Source: Arctopsyche grandis
Taxonomy: Eukaryota > Arthropoda > Insecta > Trichoptera > Hydropsychidae
Reading direction: 5' to 3'
DNA: 64,000 bases
Assembly (NCBI RefSeq): GCF_051622035.1
Contig: NC_135355.1
Location: forward strand, 33,709,986-33,773,985
Shown: positions 12,201-27,240 of the stretch, in pieces
Position numbering within the stretch: the stretch's first letter is position 1
Layout of the letters: the number at the start of each line of letters is the position of its first letter
Program-made: the position numbers and the translations under genes
The notes under the pieces: generated by a model
Seen by the model: only the letters and a program-made list of their open reading frames with translations
Databases searched by the model: none
Told to the model about the DNA's origin: nothing

Positions 12201-14597
12201 CTTGCACTCGTCCAAAACAATTATGAACGTGCTGACAAAAGGCGGTGCTGTATAGTATGAATAGAAATAGTCTTCTCCGTGCAGTGCTGTGCTGAGCTGT
12301 TAACGTGCAGAACTGGATTGCAGTCATATAACATCAATACATTTGTTTTTATAAAAATTGCAGTCAGAGAACTGAGTGAAGATGAAAAGCAAATGATAGT
12401 ACTCTCGGCCGACTTCCAAAAGTTTGTTTCGCGAGCTGGAAAAGTAATGGAAAGAGCCCTCGCCGAATCTATAGATATATACGCCGACTATATCGGCGGT
12501 GAAGATACCGACGATGCTCGGTTAGTCCAAATTTATACATAAAAGTATCTTGTATAATATATAGTTCGGGCTTTCGAATCTACATATGCGTGTATAATCA
12601 TTTCAGGGACGATAAAGGTGATGCTCGTTTGTCGCTGAATCGCACTTTCTTTTGCGAGCGTTGGTCGCGTGGACGCTGTGCCACATCTTTGGACTGGAGT
12701 GCACATCATCCGGAATTATTGTTAGCTAGTTACCACAATAGCGAGGATGCCCCGCACGATCCTGACGGTGTATGTCTTGTTTGGAATACCAAATTCAAGA
12801 AATCTACCCCAGAAGACGTCTTCCATTGCCAGTCGCCTGTGATGAGTGCTACTTTTGCTAGGTAGAATATATGTTATATGAATGTTTGTTTAGATGGTGT
12901 TAAGTGTTGTGTTGTGATTTAATGAATGTTTTTTTTTTTTAGGTTTCATCCCAATTTAATACTCGGTGGGACTTATTCCGGTCAAATAGTGCTGTGGGAT
13001 AATCGAGTTCAGAAACGGACACCCGTTCAAAGGACGCCGCTTTCGTCACAAGCTCATACTGTAATTATTGTTCAAATCACTACATCCAGAAAAACTAATA
13101 GGTATAATGTATTTATGTATATTCTTTCTACATGTTGTATTTATCTTTCAGCATCCAGTCTATTGTCTCAATGTTGTCGGAACTCAAAACGCTCACAATT
13201 TAATATCCGTATCGACCGACGGTAGATTGTGCTCCTGGTCTTTAGATATGCTGTCACAACCTCAAGAAACCCTCGAATTACAGCATAGACAGAGCAAAGC
13301 GATAGCCGTCACATGTATGGCATTCCCACAGTGCGATGTTAATAATTTTGTTCTCGGAAGCGAAGAAGGAAGTGTATATTCAGGTACTGAATGCAAAATT
13401 TTCGAAAATTGTTTCATTTCAAGATTGTTTAAAATATGTTTTTTATTGAAACCATTTTAGGTTGTCGACACGGTACAAGAGCCGGAGTGACGGAGTCTTT
13501 CGACGCTCACGCTGGTCCAGTTACCGGTATTTCATGTCATTCCGCACCTGGTGGAATCGAATTTTCACACCTATTCCTTACATCTTCAATGGATTGGACA
13601 TTGAAATTGTGGAGTCTTAAAGTGTGTAATTTTACTGAATGCTTTGAAAATAGTCACACGTGTGTTGTATATATGTATATGTTTTTGTTTTTAGGAAAAT
13701 AAACCGTTATATTCTTTCGAAGACAGTGGCGATTATGTACTAGATGTTTGCTGGTCACCAGTTCATCCAGCTCTATTCGCTTGCGTCGACGGATCCGGTC
13801 GCCTCGATCTGTGGAATCTCAATCAAGATACAGAGGTTTGTAATATAAATGTTTTGGTTTTAAATTAGTATTATATTGTTGTGTAGGGGTGGGTTCAGGA
13901 TCTAAATGAATGGCCAAAGTCGCTTCACAGCATTTATTGAATGATTCAGGAGGTCCACACCTAACCAGAGCTCGCTCCAGAATAATGTGATATAGCGTAT
14001 GTACCTCCTTATAAAGGACAAGTTGCTCACCACAGCTTCCCTGATCCATTTACGTATGTATTGTTTAGGCACGTACAGGTTTATGTGAGTCTCGCGCTCT
14101 CGCCCGGGTTCTGGTAATTCTAGCGGGCACTTACTGAGGCCAATTCGGAGGTCTCCATTGTTCCTCGAATGCACTTAGACAGCGGATAATCTCTCTCGTG
14201 TTCCTACGTTATAATATTTTTATTTTTTTTAGGTGCCAGCTGCAAGTGTTCAAGTTGACGGTGGTGTAGCTCTCAATAGAGCTAGTTGGACTCCGAACGG
14301 TCAGCATATTACAGTCGGTGATGACACTGGAAAGATTTGGGTGTACGATGTAGCCGAGGTATTGAAATTAGCATCTGTATGTTTGTTTGCTTTTAATTGT
14401 GTATTTATTTGATTTTTTTTAACTTTCAGCATTTAGCCACACCTCGACATGATGATTGGAATAAGTTTGTATATACGATGCAAGAATTGAAAAATAATCA
14501 AGCCGACGATGAAATGGATAAACTTAACCTGTCGGCTACCTCCGGTCCGAGCTCTCTTTCGAGCATGTCATCTTTGACGTCGAATCCGTTACGCTAA
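210..14597 (+). CDS. sw: Cytoplasmic dynein 1 intermediate chain
   Basis: Scaffold subunit that links dynein heavy chains to light chains and to dynactin for minus-end microtubule transport. Exons: 205-323 (ATG at 210), 1761-1939, 2014-2141, 8490-8510, 9593-9640, 10929-11144, 12364-12520, 12607-12861, 12943-13060, 13152-13383, 13461-13621, 13695-13835, 14233-14358 and 14430-14597. All junctions are GT-AG and phases match; they sum to 2064 nt, 687 codons plus TAA. Residues 1-30 form the charged single helix ([18 protein letters not shown]) that binds dynactin p150 and NudE in the family. YTKQTQT in exon 3 is an LC8-binding TQT motif. [18 protein letters not shown] in exon 7 begins the roadblock-binding helix. 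Exons 8-14 encode the WD40 propeller ([44 protein letters not shown]). The serine-rich C-terminal tail ends SSLTSNPLR. The upstream promoter and any 5' UTR exon lie outside the window, because an acceptor AG precedes the ATG by 5 nt. Confidence 0.97.
615..1426 (+). mobile_element. Middle piggyBac-like MITE nested in the 357-1703 element
   Basis: The left end CACTTTGCCCGCGGC follows TTAA (611-614). The right end GCCGCGGGCAAACGG precedes TTAC (1427-1430). A sister copy lies at 4246-4749. The copy of the host element at 28821-30057 lacks this insertion: it reads 'attacatttgaacaacaatg' across the junction in reverse complement, an empty site. The element itself contains the inner insertion at 702-1020. 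Confidence 0.8.
702..1020 (+). mobile_element. Inner 319-bp MITE flanked by perfect TTAA duplications
   Basis: TTAA occurs at 698-701 and again at 1021-1024. The sister host copy at 4329-4332 has a single TTAA at the same point, between 'ttttcgacc' and 'atacagatttta'. The ends are CCCTTTGCCCGCGT and, inverted, CCTTTCCACCGCGTACG. A perfect subterminal inverted 15-mer (TAGCGAACATGCCCT) is on both sides. A TTAA target with CCCTTT ends indicates piggyBac-superfamily mobilisation. There is no coding capacity. Confidence 0.9.
2142..3679 (+). other. AT-rich intron sequence, no feature seen
   Basis: First part of the 6.3-kb dynein intron 3. It is AT-rich with homopolymer runs and no recognisable coding, repeat or RNA structure beyond simple sequence near 3620-3800. 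Confidence 0.6.
3680..4235 (-). mobile_element. 3' end of a Jockey/CR1-like LINE
   Basis: The interval 4140-4220 aligns with 44521-44610 (shared 'ctgcaataatcattctagct' against 'ttgcaataatcactctagct'), the end of a reverse-transcriptase ORF on the - strand. A long aat/ata-rich stretch (3680-4130) follows, as it does downstream of the other copy. It is severely 5'-truncated, leaving only the last codons and the 3' tail. Confidence 0.6.
4246..4749 (+). mobile_element. piggyBac-like MITE, uninterrupted sister copy
   Basis: Same family as 615-1426, with ends CCCTTTGCCCGCGGC and GCCGCGGGCAAACGG. TTAA follows at 4750-4753. The left flank is degenerate. It lacks the 702-1020 insertion and so shows the pre-insertion state. 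Confidence 0.8.
4754..5912 (+). other. Intron sequence around the micro-exon
   Basis: AT-rich intronic DNA. Apart from the 33-nt micro-exon at 5364-5396 I see no further feature. Confidence 0.5.
5364..5396 (+). other. sw: Candidate 33-nt cassette micro-exon of the dynein intermediate chain gene
   Basis: A pyrimidine-poor but usable acceptor (...caccacttgcag) precedes a 33-nt segment followed by donor gtataa. Exon 3 ends in phase 1 and exon 4 starts in phase 1. Inserting this segment keeps frame and adds [11 protein letters not shown] directly before AHATDYY of exon 4. The segment is GC-rich inside a very AT-rich intron. From memory, Drosophila short wing isoforms carry a near-identical [17 protein letters not shown] stretch, which supports a conserved alternative exon. 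Including it gives a 698-residue protein. Confidence 0.8.
5916..6363 (+). mobile_element. 448-bp MITE, PIF/Harbinger-like ends
   Basis: Inverted ends GGTCTATTCACAC and GTGTGAATAGACC. Left flank TTA(A), right flank TTT, compatible with a decayed three-base target. Related copies lie at 11190-11810 and 11816-12320 in the same gene. It is GC-richer than the surrounding intron and has no ORF of note. Confidence 0.65.
6826..6993. repeat. Foldback with 49-bp arms
   Basis: Arms 6826-6874 and 6945-6993 are inverted copies with a single mismatch, separated by a 70-nt AT-rich loop. The arms contain CTTAACTTAACCTA. A weaker outer pair around 6605-6640 and 7065-7095 (GCGATCTACCTTT) extends the symmetry, so this may be the core of a larger inverted-repeat element of about 0.5 kb. 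Confidence 0.8.
7248..7500 (+). repeat. Dispersed 'CCCGGCTTCGCTCGG' repeat, copy 1
   Basis: Begins TAGTTGTTTTACCCGGCTTC and ends near (ATAC)n followed by AAAGTCTCTTTTGAAA and TATATTAGATA. The same start and end recur at 37985-38430 and 53385-53520, and inverted at 31020-31680. The class is not certain. Confidence 0.65.
7602..8212 (+). mobile_element. hAT-like nonautonomous element carrying a C-rich minisatellite
   Basis: Left end CAGAGCCGTAGC, right end (inverted) CAGGGCCGTAGCG. Imperfect 8-bp flanks (GGAAAATA / GGAAAAAT) fit a hAT target duplication. The interior is C-rich, with runs of 8-11 C. No transposase is present. Confidence 0.6.
7905..8160 (+). repeat. 64-bp tandem repeat, about four units
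   Basis: The phrase CAGTCTTTCGCC starts at 7908, 7972, 8036 and 8100, an exact 64-bp period. The first three units are almost identical; the fourth diverges into shorter degenerate repeats. The apparent proline-rich ORFs here are by-products of the repeat. Confidence 0.9.
9641..10928 (+). other. Dynein intron, AT-rich, no feature seen
   Basis: Low-complexity T-rich sequence with (CA) and (TA) patches. I see no coding or repeat structure with recognisable boundaries. Confidence 0.5.
11190..11810 (+). mobile_element. MITE copy of the 5916-6363 family, 5' truncated
   Basis: Aligns with 5916-6363 (AACTGCACG, ACAGCAGTA, TGTAATGTATATGTAAG) and ends AATAGACCT at its right end. It is interrupted by the hAT MITE at 11318-11543. 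The adjacent copy begins just three bases later (TAA), so the two sit head to tail. Confidence 0.7.
11318..11543 (+). mobile_element. 226-bp hAT-like MITE with perfect 8-bp duplication
   Basis: TACAGCAG at 11310-11317 is repeated at 11544-11551. The ends are CAGTGGTGGCTCGT and, inverted, GAGTGGCGGCTCGTG. The related host copy at 5916-6363 reads straight through (CCAGCAGTACTCG), giving an empty site. No ORF. Confidence 0.85.
11816..12320 (+). mobile_element. MITE copy ending about 40 bp before exon 7
   Basis: Starts GGTCTATTTATATTATCCAG, follows the 5916-6363 family throughout, and fades out near 12320 without its right terminal repeat. The exon 7 acceptor is at 12363, so this copy supplies sequence close to the branch-point region of that intron. 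Confidence 0.65.
13877..14213. mobile_element. Solo LTR-like repeat in a dynein intron, ATAT target
   Basis: Starts TGTTGTGTAGG, ends CCTACGTTATA, and is flanked by ATAT (13873-13876 and 14214-14217). Strongly similar to 49364-49738, which starts TGTTGCGTAGG and ends CCCACGTTACA, also between ATAT copies. TG...CA ends, 4-bp duplications and an ATAT target fit Ty3/gypsy-type LTRs. No internal coding region remains. Confidence 0.7.
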
Positions 14598-15041
14598 AAG
14601 CAATGCATTTATTTCAGATGAGAAAAGTAATACTTACCCTCGCTTTTTAGTACAACATCTAACAACACAATTTACATTGTGGTAGAGAATTTTCGCATAT
14701 ATAATATCTTTACAAATATAATTATATGTATATTTATTTGTTACTCGGAAGCGCTATGGAAAGATCTTTGCTAACACTGTTAAACTGAAAATGTGATACG
14801 TATTTATACAACATAAGTTAATACTTATGCAAGTTTGTAGATGTTTAGTGGTGTATGCTTTATGTGTATTTATAATATCAAATAATTTGTCATCTAAAAA
14901 GTATTTATAAACGTAGTTTTTATTTAACGTTATGGTATTTATAAAGCAGCTTCAGTTTAATCTAGACAATAGAACAATATACAAGTCATGCACTTAAAAA
15001 TATAATTACTTTAAAATATTGTTTTTTTTTTTAATAATAAA
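14598..15041 (+). terminator. sw: Dynein 3' UTR and polyadenylation signal
   Basis: AT-rich sequence after the TAA. A canonical AATAAA lies at 15036-15041, about 440 nt past the stop, and is the likely cleavage signal. The SP1 stop codon on the other strand begins 19 bp further on, so the two 3' ends abut or overlap. Confidence 0.6.
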
Positions 15042-15059
15042 TTTTAGTATTAATACATA

Positions 15060-17308
15060 TTATACTTTATTTTCTTCTATCCACGGTATGAATGAATTCG
15101 TTCTTGTATATACATCCGGATAACCTACACCACACGGCACTCCCCAAGATACAATTCCTGCAACTCTTCCTTGAAATAGCAGCGAACTTCCAGAATCTCC
15201 CTGTAAATTAAGATTTAATAATATACACATTGCATTTTAACGATTAATAGTGCATATATGTATTTATTAAAAACAAAAACATACAGTATTAGAATATTTT
15301 TTCAAAACTTTAACACTGAAAAAGTTTCTACATATTTATTTGCCCATTATATATTAGCCCCGACCACAGCAGATACTACAGGTTGCCCAAAGCGACACCT
15401 ATGATCAAACTTTTACCAAGTACCATCATTACACATAATGATTATACACAAAATATGGGTTGAAAATACTGTGCAACAACCCTTGCTACGCCTCTTACAC
15501 TGCGGAAGCCGCTACAGTAGCTTCGTCATATGTAGATATTCCTCTTTCCAATTCATCGAGCAAAACAACTAGTTGACTGCAGTGCACCTCAATATTGTTG
15601 CTGCTTCATTCAATTCAACCGGGAAAGTCGATTTTCCCGACATTACATATATCGTCATCATCATCTCCCAGTCTTGCAAAATTGGTGACAGGGATACGTT
15701 TGTTCGTTCTTCCAGGTGCGTTCGTTCTGTGGTGGGGGTCAAATGGAACAGAATGGCTAACCTGGGATGTCTTATAGTTGTGGTGAAGTTCCTGATTATA
15801 ATCCTCGTCTCGTCTATAGCTGCCGCACAGCTGTCGTGAAGCTGGCTCTCGGGTCACCAGGTCGGTCTTCCAGCGGCTGATGCTTCTAAGGCTTCCTAGA
15901 GCGCTTGGCTACCACGGAAAGGTTAACCGGCACGAGGTTAGGAAGCTGCGTGGAGATACAGGTGACGAACTGTTGGAACTCAGGGGAGGGAGTGATGATA
16001 CACTCAACCGTCCCGCGGTTCTTCAACAAGATGGCTGATCTCTGGGCTCGTTCGCGAGGGAAACGGCTCGGGAGAGATCGAGGGGGGGGTACGCCTGTAC
16101 CTGTGGACGACCGAAATGCGAATGAATGAGACAGGTCTTGTCTCCTTTCCCGCGGCAGGATGGCACTGAGTGTGGCCACCCGAAATAAGGGCTAATGTTA
16201 CCCTGATGGGACGGCTGGGAGAACGTCACGTTACAAGCACTAAATATTTTATTTAATCTTATTGAATAAACCTTTCACTATCACTTATTTTTAATACGAC
16301 ACTTATGTATATTATTTAAAAATGAAAACCTTTCAAATTAAGTTTTATGCGAATAAAATGACAATGTTTAATCATTTTTCCAAGTGAATTCTTGTCACGA
16401 TTTTTTTTGATATTATCCACATTTCAAAAGGTATGTACGTAAATACATATATTTATAGTAAAAATATACACTTACAAAGCAGGCGCCTTCTCTGTCTACG
16501 GTGAGTGTACAAATCTGGCTTTCAAGAATTGGGAATATCCAATTCAAATATTCATAACACATCTCCATCGATATTGTTTGTAAATCAATGGTTTGAAGAT
16601 CATTCGAGTTGCCTTGCAAAAACTATGTATATAAAAAATATATTTAAAACTTGTACAATTTATTCAAATAAATGATGAGGGGTTTCCGTAACTTACCTCT
16701 ACGCTTCCCCAACCGTTCAACGTGACGGGCAATCCGTGTCCTAATTCTTCGGTGTACATTTCAATCGGATGCACTCTGTCATTGAATACGATCTCTGCAT
16801 CGATGATGACTAAACCGACATCGTTGGTAAGTTTGTTTGGATCAAACGCGGGATGAATTCGAAAGCTGGAGACTTGGTATCGGATTCCGCCTGCATCTAA
16901 AGTGTTCGTGCCAACAACTGCAAATGTTCTGAAAGCTGCTAAGCTGAAATAATCGTAAGTATTTGAAACACTGATTGGAACATTAGAAAGATGATTGATT
17001 TGTTTAATAAAGAATACACATGTACCCGAATATGCAGTGAGATGCTGTCAATATGGTGTGAGGTGTGATGATGGATCCACCGCAAAAATGCTCATTGGTA
17101 TTGTAGCGCAGTGTGGCTAGGTATGGTGCCGAACCATTTGGTGCATCAGATCCTCCAATTATGCGCTCATTCAATTTGAAAGGTTTTCCTAAAATTGAAT
17201 TACAATTCAATAAAAATAATGGATTGTTAAAAAGTGTTTTTATTTTTTTATATTACCGTGACACGTAGCCAAAAGAAAAATAGCAATGTAACAAATATTC
17301 TTCAACAT
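15060..17308 (-). CDS. SP1, secreted S1-family serine protease, brachyurin-like
   Basis: Exons in gene order: 17308-17257, 17188-17026, 16943-16697, 16622-16476 and 15200-15060, totalling 249 residues. Exon 1 encodes the hydrophobic signal MLKNICYIAIFLLATCHG. Activation is predicted at ER|IIGGSDAPNG. The triad is His in LTASHC, Asp in NDVGLVII and Ser in GDSGSS. Cysteines fit the 42-58, 168-182 and 191-220 pairs. The residue before the 190s loop is Gly (EGACF), and GYPDVY places Asp at 226, so it is not tryptic. Ser replaces the usual Gly at 197 and exon 4 diverges from its neighbours. It is probably secreted into the gut lumen, by analogy with insect digestive proteases. It is the most divergent member of the cluster. 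Intron 4 contains a GC-rich foreign block. Confidence 0.93.
15596..16235. mobile_element. GC-rich inserted block in SP1 intron 4, LTR-like ends
   Basis: Clearly GC-richer than the flanking intron. It starts AATAT|TGTTGCTG and ends CACGTTACA, the same terminal words as the two solo LTR-like repeats at 13877 and 49364, but the interior does not obviously align and no target duplication is visible. Short ORFs on both strands match no family I know. Confidence 0.4.
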
Positions 17309-17343
17309 TTTGAAAGATTATAAGTGGAGATTTTCAGCTCTTG

Positions 17344-17353
17344 TCTATTTATT
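17344..17353 (-). promoter_or_regulatory. TATA-like box of SP1
   Basis: AAATAAATAG on the - strand, 36-45 bp upstream of the SP1 ATG. The same word lies at an equivalent distance upstream of SP2 and SP3, and a TATAAATAG version precedes SP4. Confidence 0.6.
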
Positions 17354-17370
17354 TGTTTTTACAATCAGAT

Positions 17371-17645
17371 TCACCTTTAACTTTGGCCCGGTTCACCTTG
17401 AAATTGCAGTTCAACGGCATTTCCTTTTTGTTTAAATCAATGCATTCCACATAATATTTGTTTGATAATCTGTTCAAAAGATCAGTAATAATTTTAATAT
17501 ATTATGATAAGACTACCTTAATTTTGGTCCATTTCACCTTGAAATTGCAGTTCAACAGCATTTCCTTTTTGTTTAAATGAACGCATTCCATATAATATTT
17601 GTTTGATAATCTGTTATAAAGATCAGTCATAATTTCAATATACAG
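17371..17645. repeat. Tandem duplication, period 144 bp
   Basis: The segment beginning 'ctttaactttggcccggttc' and containing 'ttgaaattgcagttcaac' recurs 144 bp later. Both copies include TTTCCTTTTTGTTTAAAT and ATAATATTTGTTTGATAATC. It lies just upstream of the SP1 promoter. Confidence 0.8.
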
Positions 17646-17649
17646 TACA

Positions 17650-22020
<4,371 letters not shown>

Positions 22021-22052
22021 GTTGAACAATACCTCCGTTAAATTTGGAAGAT

Positions 22053-22062
22053 CTATTTATTT
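22053..22062 (-). promoter_or_regulatory. TATA-like box and shared promoter of SP2
   Basis: AAATAAATAG on the - strand, 33-42 bp upstream of the ATG. The 145 bp upstream align with SP3 (25229-25370), including ATAAATCGATTGTGATTTATC and an AGATAA GATA-type word. The alignment stops at the CACTGTTCGAC repeat beginning at 22168. Confidence 0.6.
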
Positions 22063-22167
22063 CAGTTTAAATCTTAAGAATCTTAAGAATCTCAAGGTAG
22101 GTACTAAAGATAAATCACAATCGATTTATTTTGTTTCAAGAAAGTATATTTTTATCTTAGGTGATAA

Positions 22168-22625
22168 CACTGTTCGACAAATTACGACTTTTTTTTTGTT
22201 TCAGAAACGAGATATGACTTTTCTTATAGATCTATGCCCAGTGAACACGAATCTGGTAATCAAAAATGTTGATTGGCTTGAGATTCGGAGGTATATGTGT
22301 TTTTTAAATCGCGCGATTTTTCTATATCTTGGTGTTGTTCGGTCGATGTCTCAAAATCTGTCAATTTTCTGTTCAAAATGAATATTGGAATCTATAGTTC
22401 GGTATTTTATCTTTTATTTGTAGTACTTTTCAGCTTTCAAATCTCTCTAAGTAGTCGTCCAGTTCAAATCAAAAGTCAATAGTACCTATTTTCACCTGGG
22501 ATTTTTTCCCACTATTAATACTATTTCATATTGAGTATTTTCTATTGAAATGTTTATTGGGATAGTATTCTATTCGGCCACACTATTTTTTGTTTTCCTT
22601 TAAAATGGTTAATTGGAAGTAGTGC
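22168..22625 (+). mobile_element. CACTGTTCGAC repeat family, copy 1, inserted in the SP2 upstream region
   Basis: Starts CACTGTTCGACAAATTACGA directly after GATAA, where the SP3 upstream sequence instead continues as ordinary DNA. Related copies: 27488-27940 (inverted) and 42669-43170. All share AGATCTATGCCCAGTGAA or its variants and TCGGTCGATGTCTCAAAATC. The right boundary here is not certain. Confidence 0.7.
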
Positions 22626-23009
22626 TTCCAATCCCGGAAGGTTGCTTCGGGCACCGGGATTGCGGTGCTAGGTATTTCCGATCCCGGGATCCCGGTGCTA
22701 GAGCCGGGATTTCAAATCTATAAGAAAAAAAAGTTCAATTGCATGTTTTCATATTTCAAAAACGTTCAATTGCATTTTGCAAACTCTGCCGATATTTCAC
22801 GCAAAAAATACTCCCATATTGGCGTACTAATTTTGAGAGTTTGGCTACATTCTTTAAATTTTCGGTTCGCATCCATAAAACACATCCGAAAATGTAATAA
22901 AATAAAGTAAAAAACATCGCTTCGATTTATTGATTCGTTTTTTACAAATAGTTTGTACCGTATTTTCAATACAAATTGAACACAACTGTAGGAAAACTTA
23001 CACAAGACT

Positions 23010-23830
23010 AAAGTTCTACTTCCGGCTTACGAATTCCGACCAAAACCTTATCAACTCTATGTTAGTACAAAAATAATACAAATATAAATTTTCAGCTAAA
23101 TATGTATGTTCAGGGCGTGGAAAGAATCGTTGTCACAACATTTATGACTTTTTTAAGAGGAAAAAAATCCCGCTTCCAATTTATTATATTTAGTGATTTT
23201 TTTTTTTTTTTTTCATCACATTGATACAACAATTATACTTGAATTTTTACGCGACGAGCATACACGTTAAAGGGGTCGAAAAAAATAGTGGAAGAAAAAA
23301 TTGAACAAGAGTACACTGTCACTTCTGGTTGACGGATGGTGATCAACTTTTATACATAACTTGGTAAAATTTCAGTTCAATAAATTAAAGGATTTCTTAG
23401 AAAAACATAAAAAACCTTGATTCTCTAAATTAAAAATACTACTTTCGGTTTAGGAAAAAATATTGGGGTATAATATTAATAATTTCTATTACAAGTAAGA
23501 AATTTCAGTCCGATTTGATGAGTTGTTTGGGAGATAATTTGAATCAAAAACTTAAAAAGAAAGAGGACGCCTATAAGGGGATGTACCTTTTCCGGTCAAC
23601 TTAAAAATTTGAAAAAAAATTACGGTGTACCGATTAAAATTTCAATAACCAATACTAAGTTCCAGTTCAATAGGATGAACAGTGTTCAAAAAATCCCCAA
23701 AATACTCTGACACACAATAAACATACAGACGCTCACACATAAACACAGACACACACACATTTTTTCTAGATCACGAAAACGTGATCAGTGGTCGATTCTG
23801 AGTTCGAATCAGTTAAAATATGCTTCAAAA
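23010..23830 (+). repeat. 'CTTCCGGTT' repeat family, copy 1
   Basis: Aligns with 26371-27050 in the same orientation: both contain AGGAAAAAAATCCC or a variant, GAAGGGGTCGAAAAAAATAG or a variant, and the palindrome-containing end ACGAAAACGTGATCAG. The left arm ATGTTAGTACAAAAATAATA matches the terminal inverted repeat of the second copy. The right terminal repeat is missing. Confidence 0.7.
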
Positions 23831-24158
23831 AATAAACAGTAAAAGATTTTAAAAGCAAGCAGATATACGCAAGGATATATCCATCGGATCCACCGTATTC
23901 GTTTGTGTTGGAAAATTGTAGTATCTGTACTAGGCCCAAACTCCTGATAATTTAATTAATGTTTTATATTATTTTTTAATCCTGGATGTTGAAATGTTTG
24001 TATATGTATGAGGAACAAAGAGCATGTATAAGAAAATGGCAATTTAAGTTATTTAAAATTTATATTAAACTGGAAATACATATGCATATACATATATGTT
24101 GGTATATATGAATATTTTCAAGGTATGTTATGTTATATTGAACAAATAGTGCAGATTC

Positions 24159-25228
<1,070 letters not shown>

Positions 25229-25263
25229 GTTGAACAACAATACCTCCGTTCAATTTGGAAGAC

Positions 25264-25273
25264 CTATTTATTT
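25264..25273 (-). promoter_or_regulatory. TATA-like box and shared promoter of SP3
   Basis: AAATAAATAG on the - strand, 36-45 bp upstream of the ATG. Further up lie ATAAATCGATTG and an AGATAA word (complement of TTATCT near 25358). GATA factors commonly drive midgut enzyme genes in insects, so the conserved word is a plausible but untested site. Confidence 0.55.
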
Positions 25274-25399
25274 CATTTTAAATCTCAAGAACTTTGTTTA
25301 AAAGTACTCGAGATAAATCACAATCGATTTATTTTGTTTCAAAGAAGTACATTTTTTATCTTAGGTGATAATTATTTATATTTCGTTAGTAAAAACATG

Positions 25400-26370
25400 T
25401 AACTGTGGAATACTTTATACATAGTTTTATAATATAATATAACTCATAATATGTAAAATGAATTAGTATATTTATATTTTGTCTATATGTACATTAAAAT
25501 CCAAAAGCAATTTCATGTAATATGAAATTGAATATGTTCATAAATAGATATTTTCTATATTTTTTTTTTCATGGCGATTAGTTAAAAATTGAGGATCAGT
25601 GTTCAATGAGATTATGTCTGATAACCTTCAGACACTCTTACAATTTTTGAAATAACAATGATTTTTATCGTTTTCATGTCATTACAGATGGTTGATTAAA
25701 TGTAAATAAATTAGAATACCGATTGCGTGAAATTAAATCTATTGAAATTATTATATTCATTTCATTGCTCGATAATGGGTCATATTACATTGTTTATACA
25801 TTTTATTATTGGATCTTAAATTGAACATACATATTAGGTTAAAATACCATTTGAGCATCATCTTTCGTTCACTCTTTTGGCTTCCATTATTGCAGTCAGT
25901 AAGAAAAATCCCAGAGAACTACTTTTAAACTAAAAATAATCTGCCGCGATTACTAAGTATTTTTTTATATTTAAAACATTATGATAAGTTCCAGAGTTCA
26001 TCTTTACTGACATCTTTTTTTAACAAATTCTCATCTACACTGTTGATAGCTGATCTATGGCTTCTGAGCCATTTTTGGACATGTTTTTTGGTTTCCATTG
26101 TTCAAGAGGAGGACCATGATGTTTAATAAACATCAAGTTCGATACGTGTTTTATTTCTAATCTAGACGTAGTGATAGTTATAATATGATTCATGCATCTA
26201 AACCCTATTTCACATTCAGAGAAACTACAAGGAATCTATTGGAACATGTCTTAATATTCCCTAAACGCTTGTGCAGTTTTCGAAAATGATAATTTAAATC
26301 GTTTACATAGAGATTCGATTTCATTTTCTTGGCAACCTGGCAAAATATCGGCACTTTAAGTGGAATTAGC
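25400..26370. other. Upstream of SP3, no gene seen
   Basis: AT-rich. A stretch at 25745-25840 (TTCATTTCATTGCTCGATAA) recurs at 28474-28570, suggesting a duplication or a shared repeat bracketing this 2.7-kb block. Nothing else recognised. Confidence 0.45.
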
Positions 26371-27240
26371 AGCTCTAAGTTAGTACATAAAGAATACAAA
26401 TATAAATTTTCAGTTTAATACGTTCAGGGGTGTGGACAGAATCCAGGCGACAACATTTTTGACCTTTCTAAGAGGAAAAAATCCCACTTCCGGTTTATTA
26501 AATTTAGTGATTTTTTTTTATTTTCGTCACATTAATACAATAGTTATACTTGATTTTTTTCGTGGAGAACACACATGTTGAAGGGGTCGAAAAAAATAGT
26601 GGAAGAAAAATCAAACCGAGTAAACTGCCACTTCCGGTTGAGGGATGTTTACCAAATTTTATACATAACTTGCTATACTTTCAATAAACTGAAAGGTTTC
26701 TGAGAAAAACATAAAAGACCTCGACTCTCAAGAGTATAAGTACTGCTTCCGGTTCAGATAAAAATATTTAAAAAATATAAAGTTAGCGGTTTGGGAGATA
26801 ATTGAATTCAAAAACAAAAAAAAGGGGACACCTATAAGGGGAGGTACCATTTCTAGTCAACTTAAAAATTAAAAAAAAAATTACGTCGTGTCGATAGGAA
26901 TTTCAGTAACCGATACTAAGTTTCGGTTCGATAGGACTAACGGGTATAAAAATACACAGACACACAGACACACACACACACTTTTTCTAGATCATGAAAA
27001 CGTGATCAGTAATCGATTCTGAGTTCGAACAGTCAAAATCTCAAGTTCGAATTTTCGAATGATCACAAAACTTCATCTATTGTTACTACGTACATAGATA
27101 AAGTAAAAATGTTGTGGCCACTATTCTTTCCACACCACTGAGCGTATCAAACTGAAAATTATATTTGTATTATTTATGTACTAACTTAAAGCTGATAAGG
27201 TTTTGCTCAGAATTCGTATACCTTAAGTAGTATTTTTTTT
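26371..27240 (+). mobile_element. 'CTTCCGGTT' element, copy 2, with long terminal inverted repeats
   Basis: The left arm (26371-26455, AGCTCTAAGTTAGTACATAA) is the inverse of the right arm (27110-27192, ending TAACTTAAAGCT); the right arm continues to about 27240. The interior matches 23085-23830. No ORF of note, so it is nonautonomous. Confidence 0.7.
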
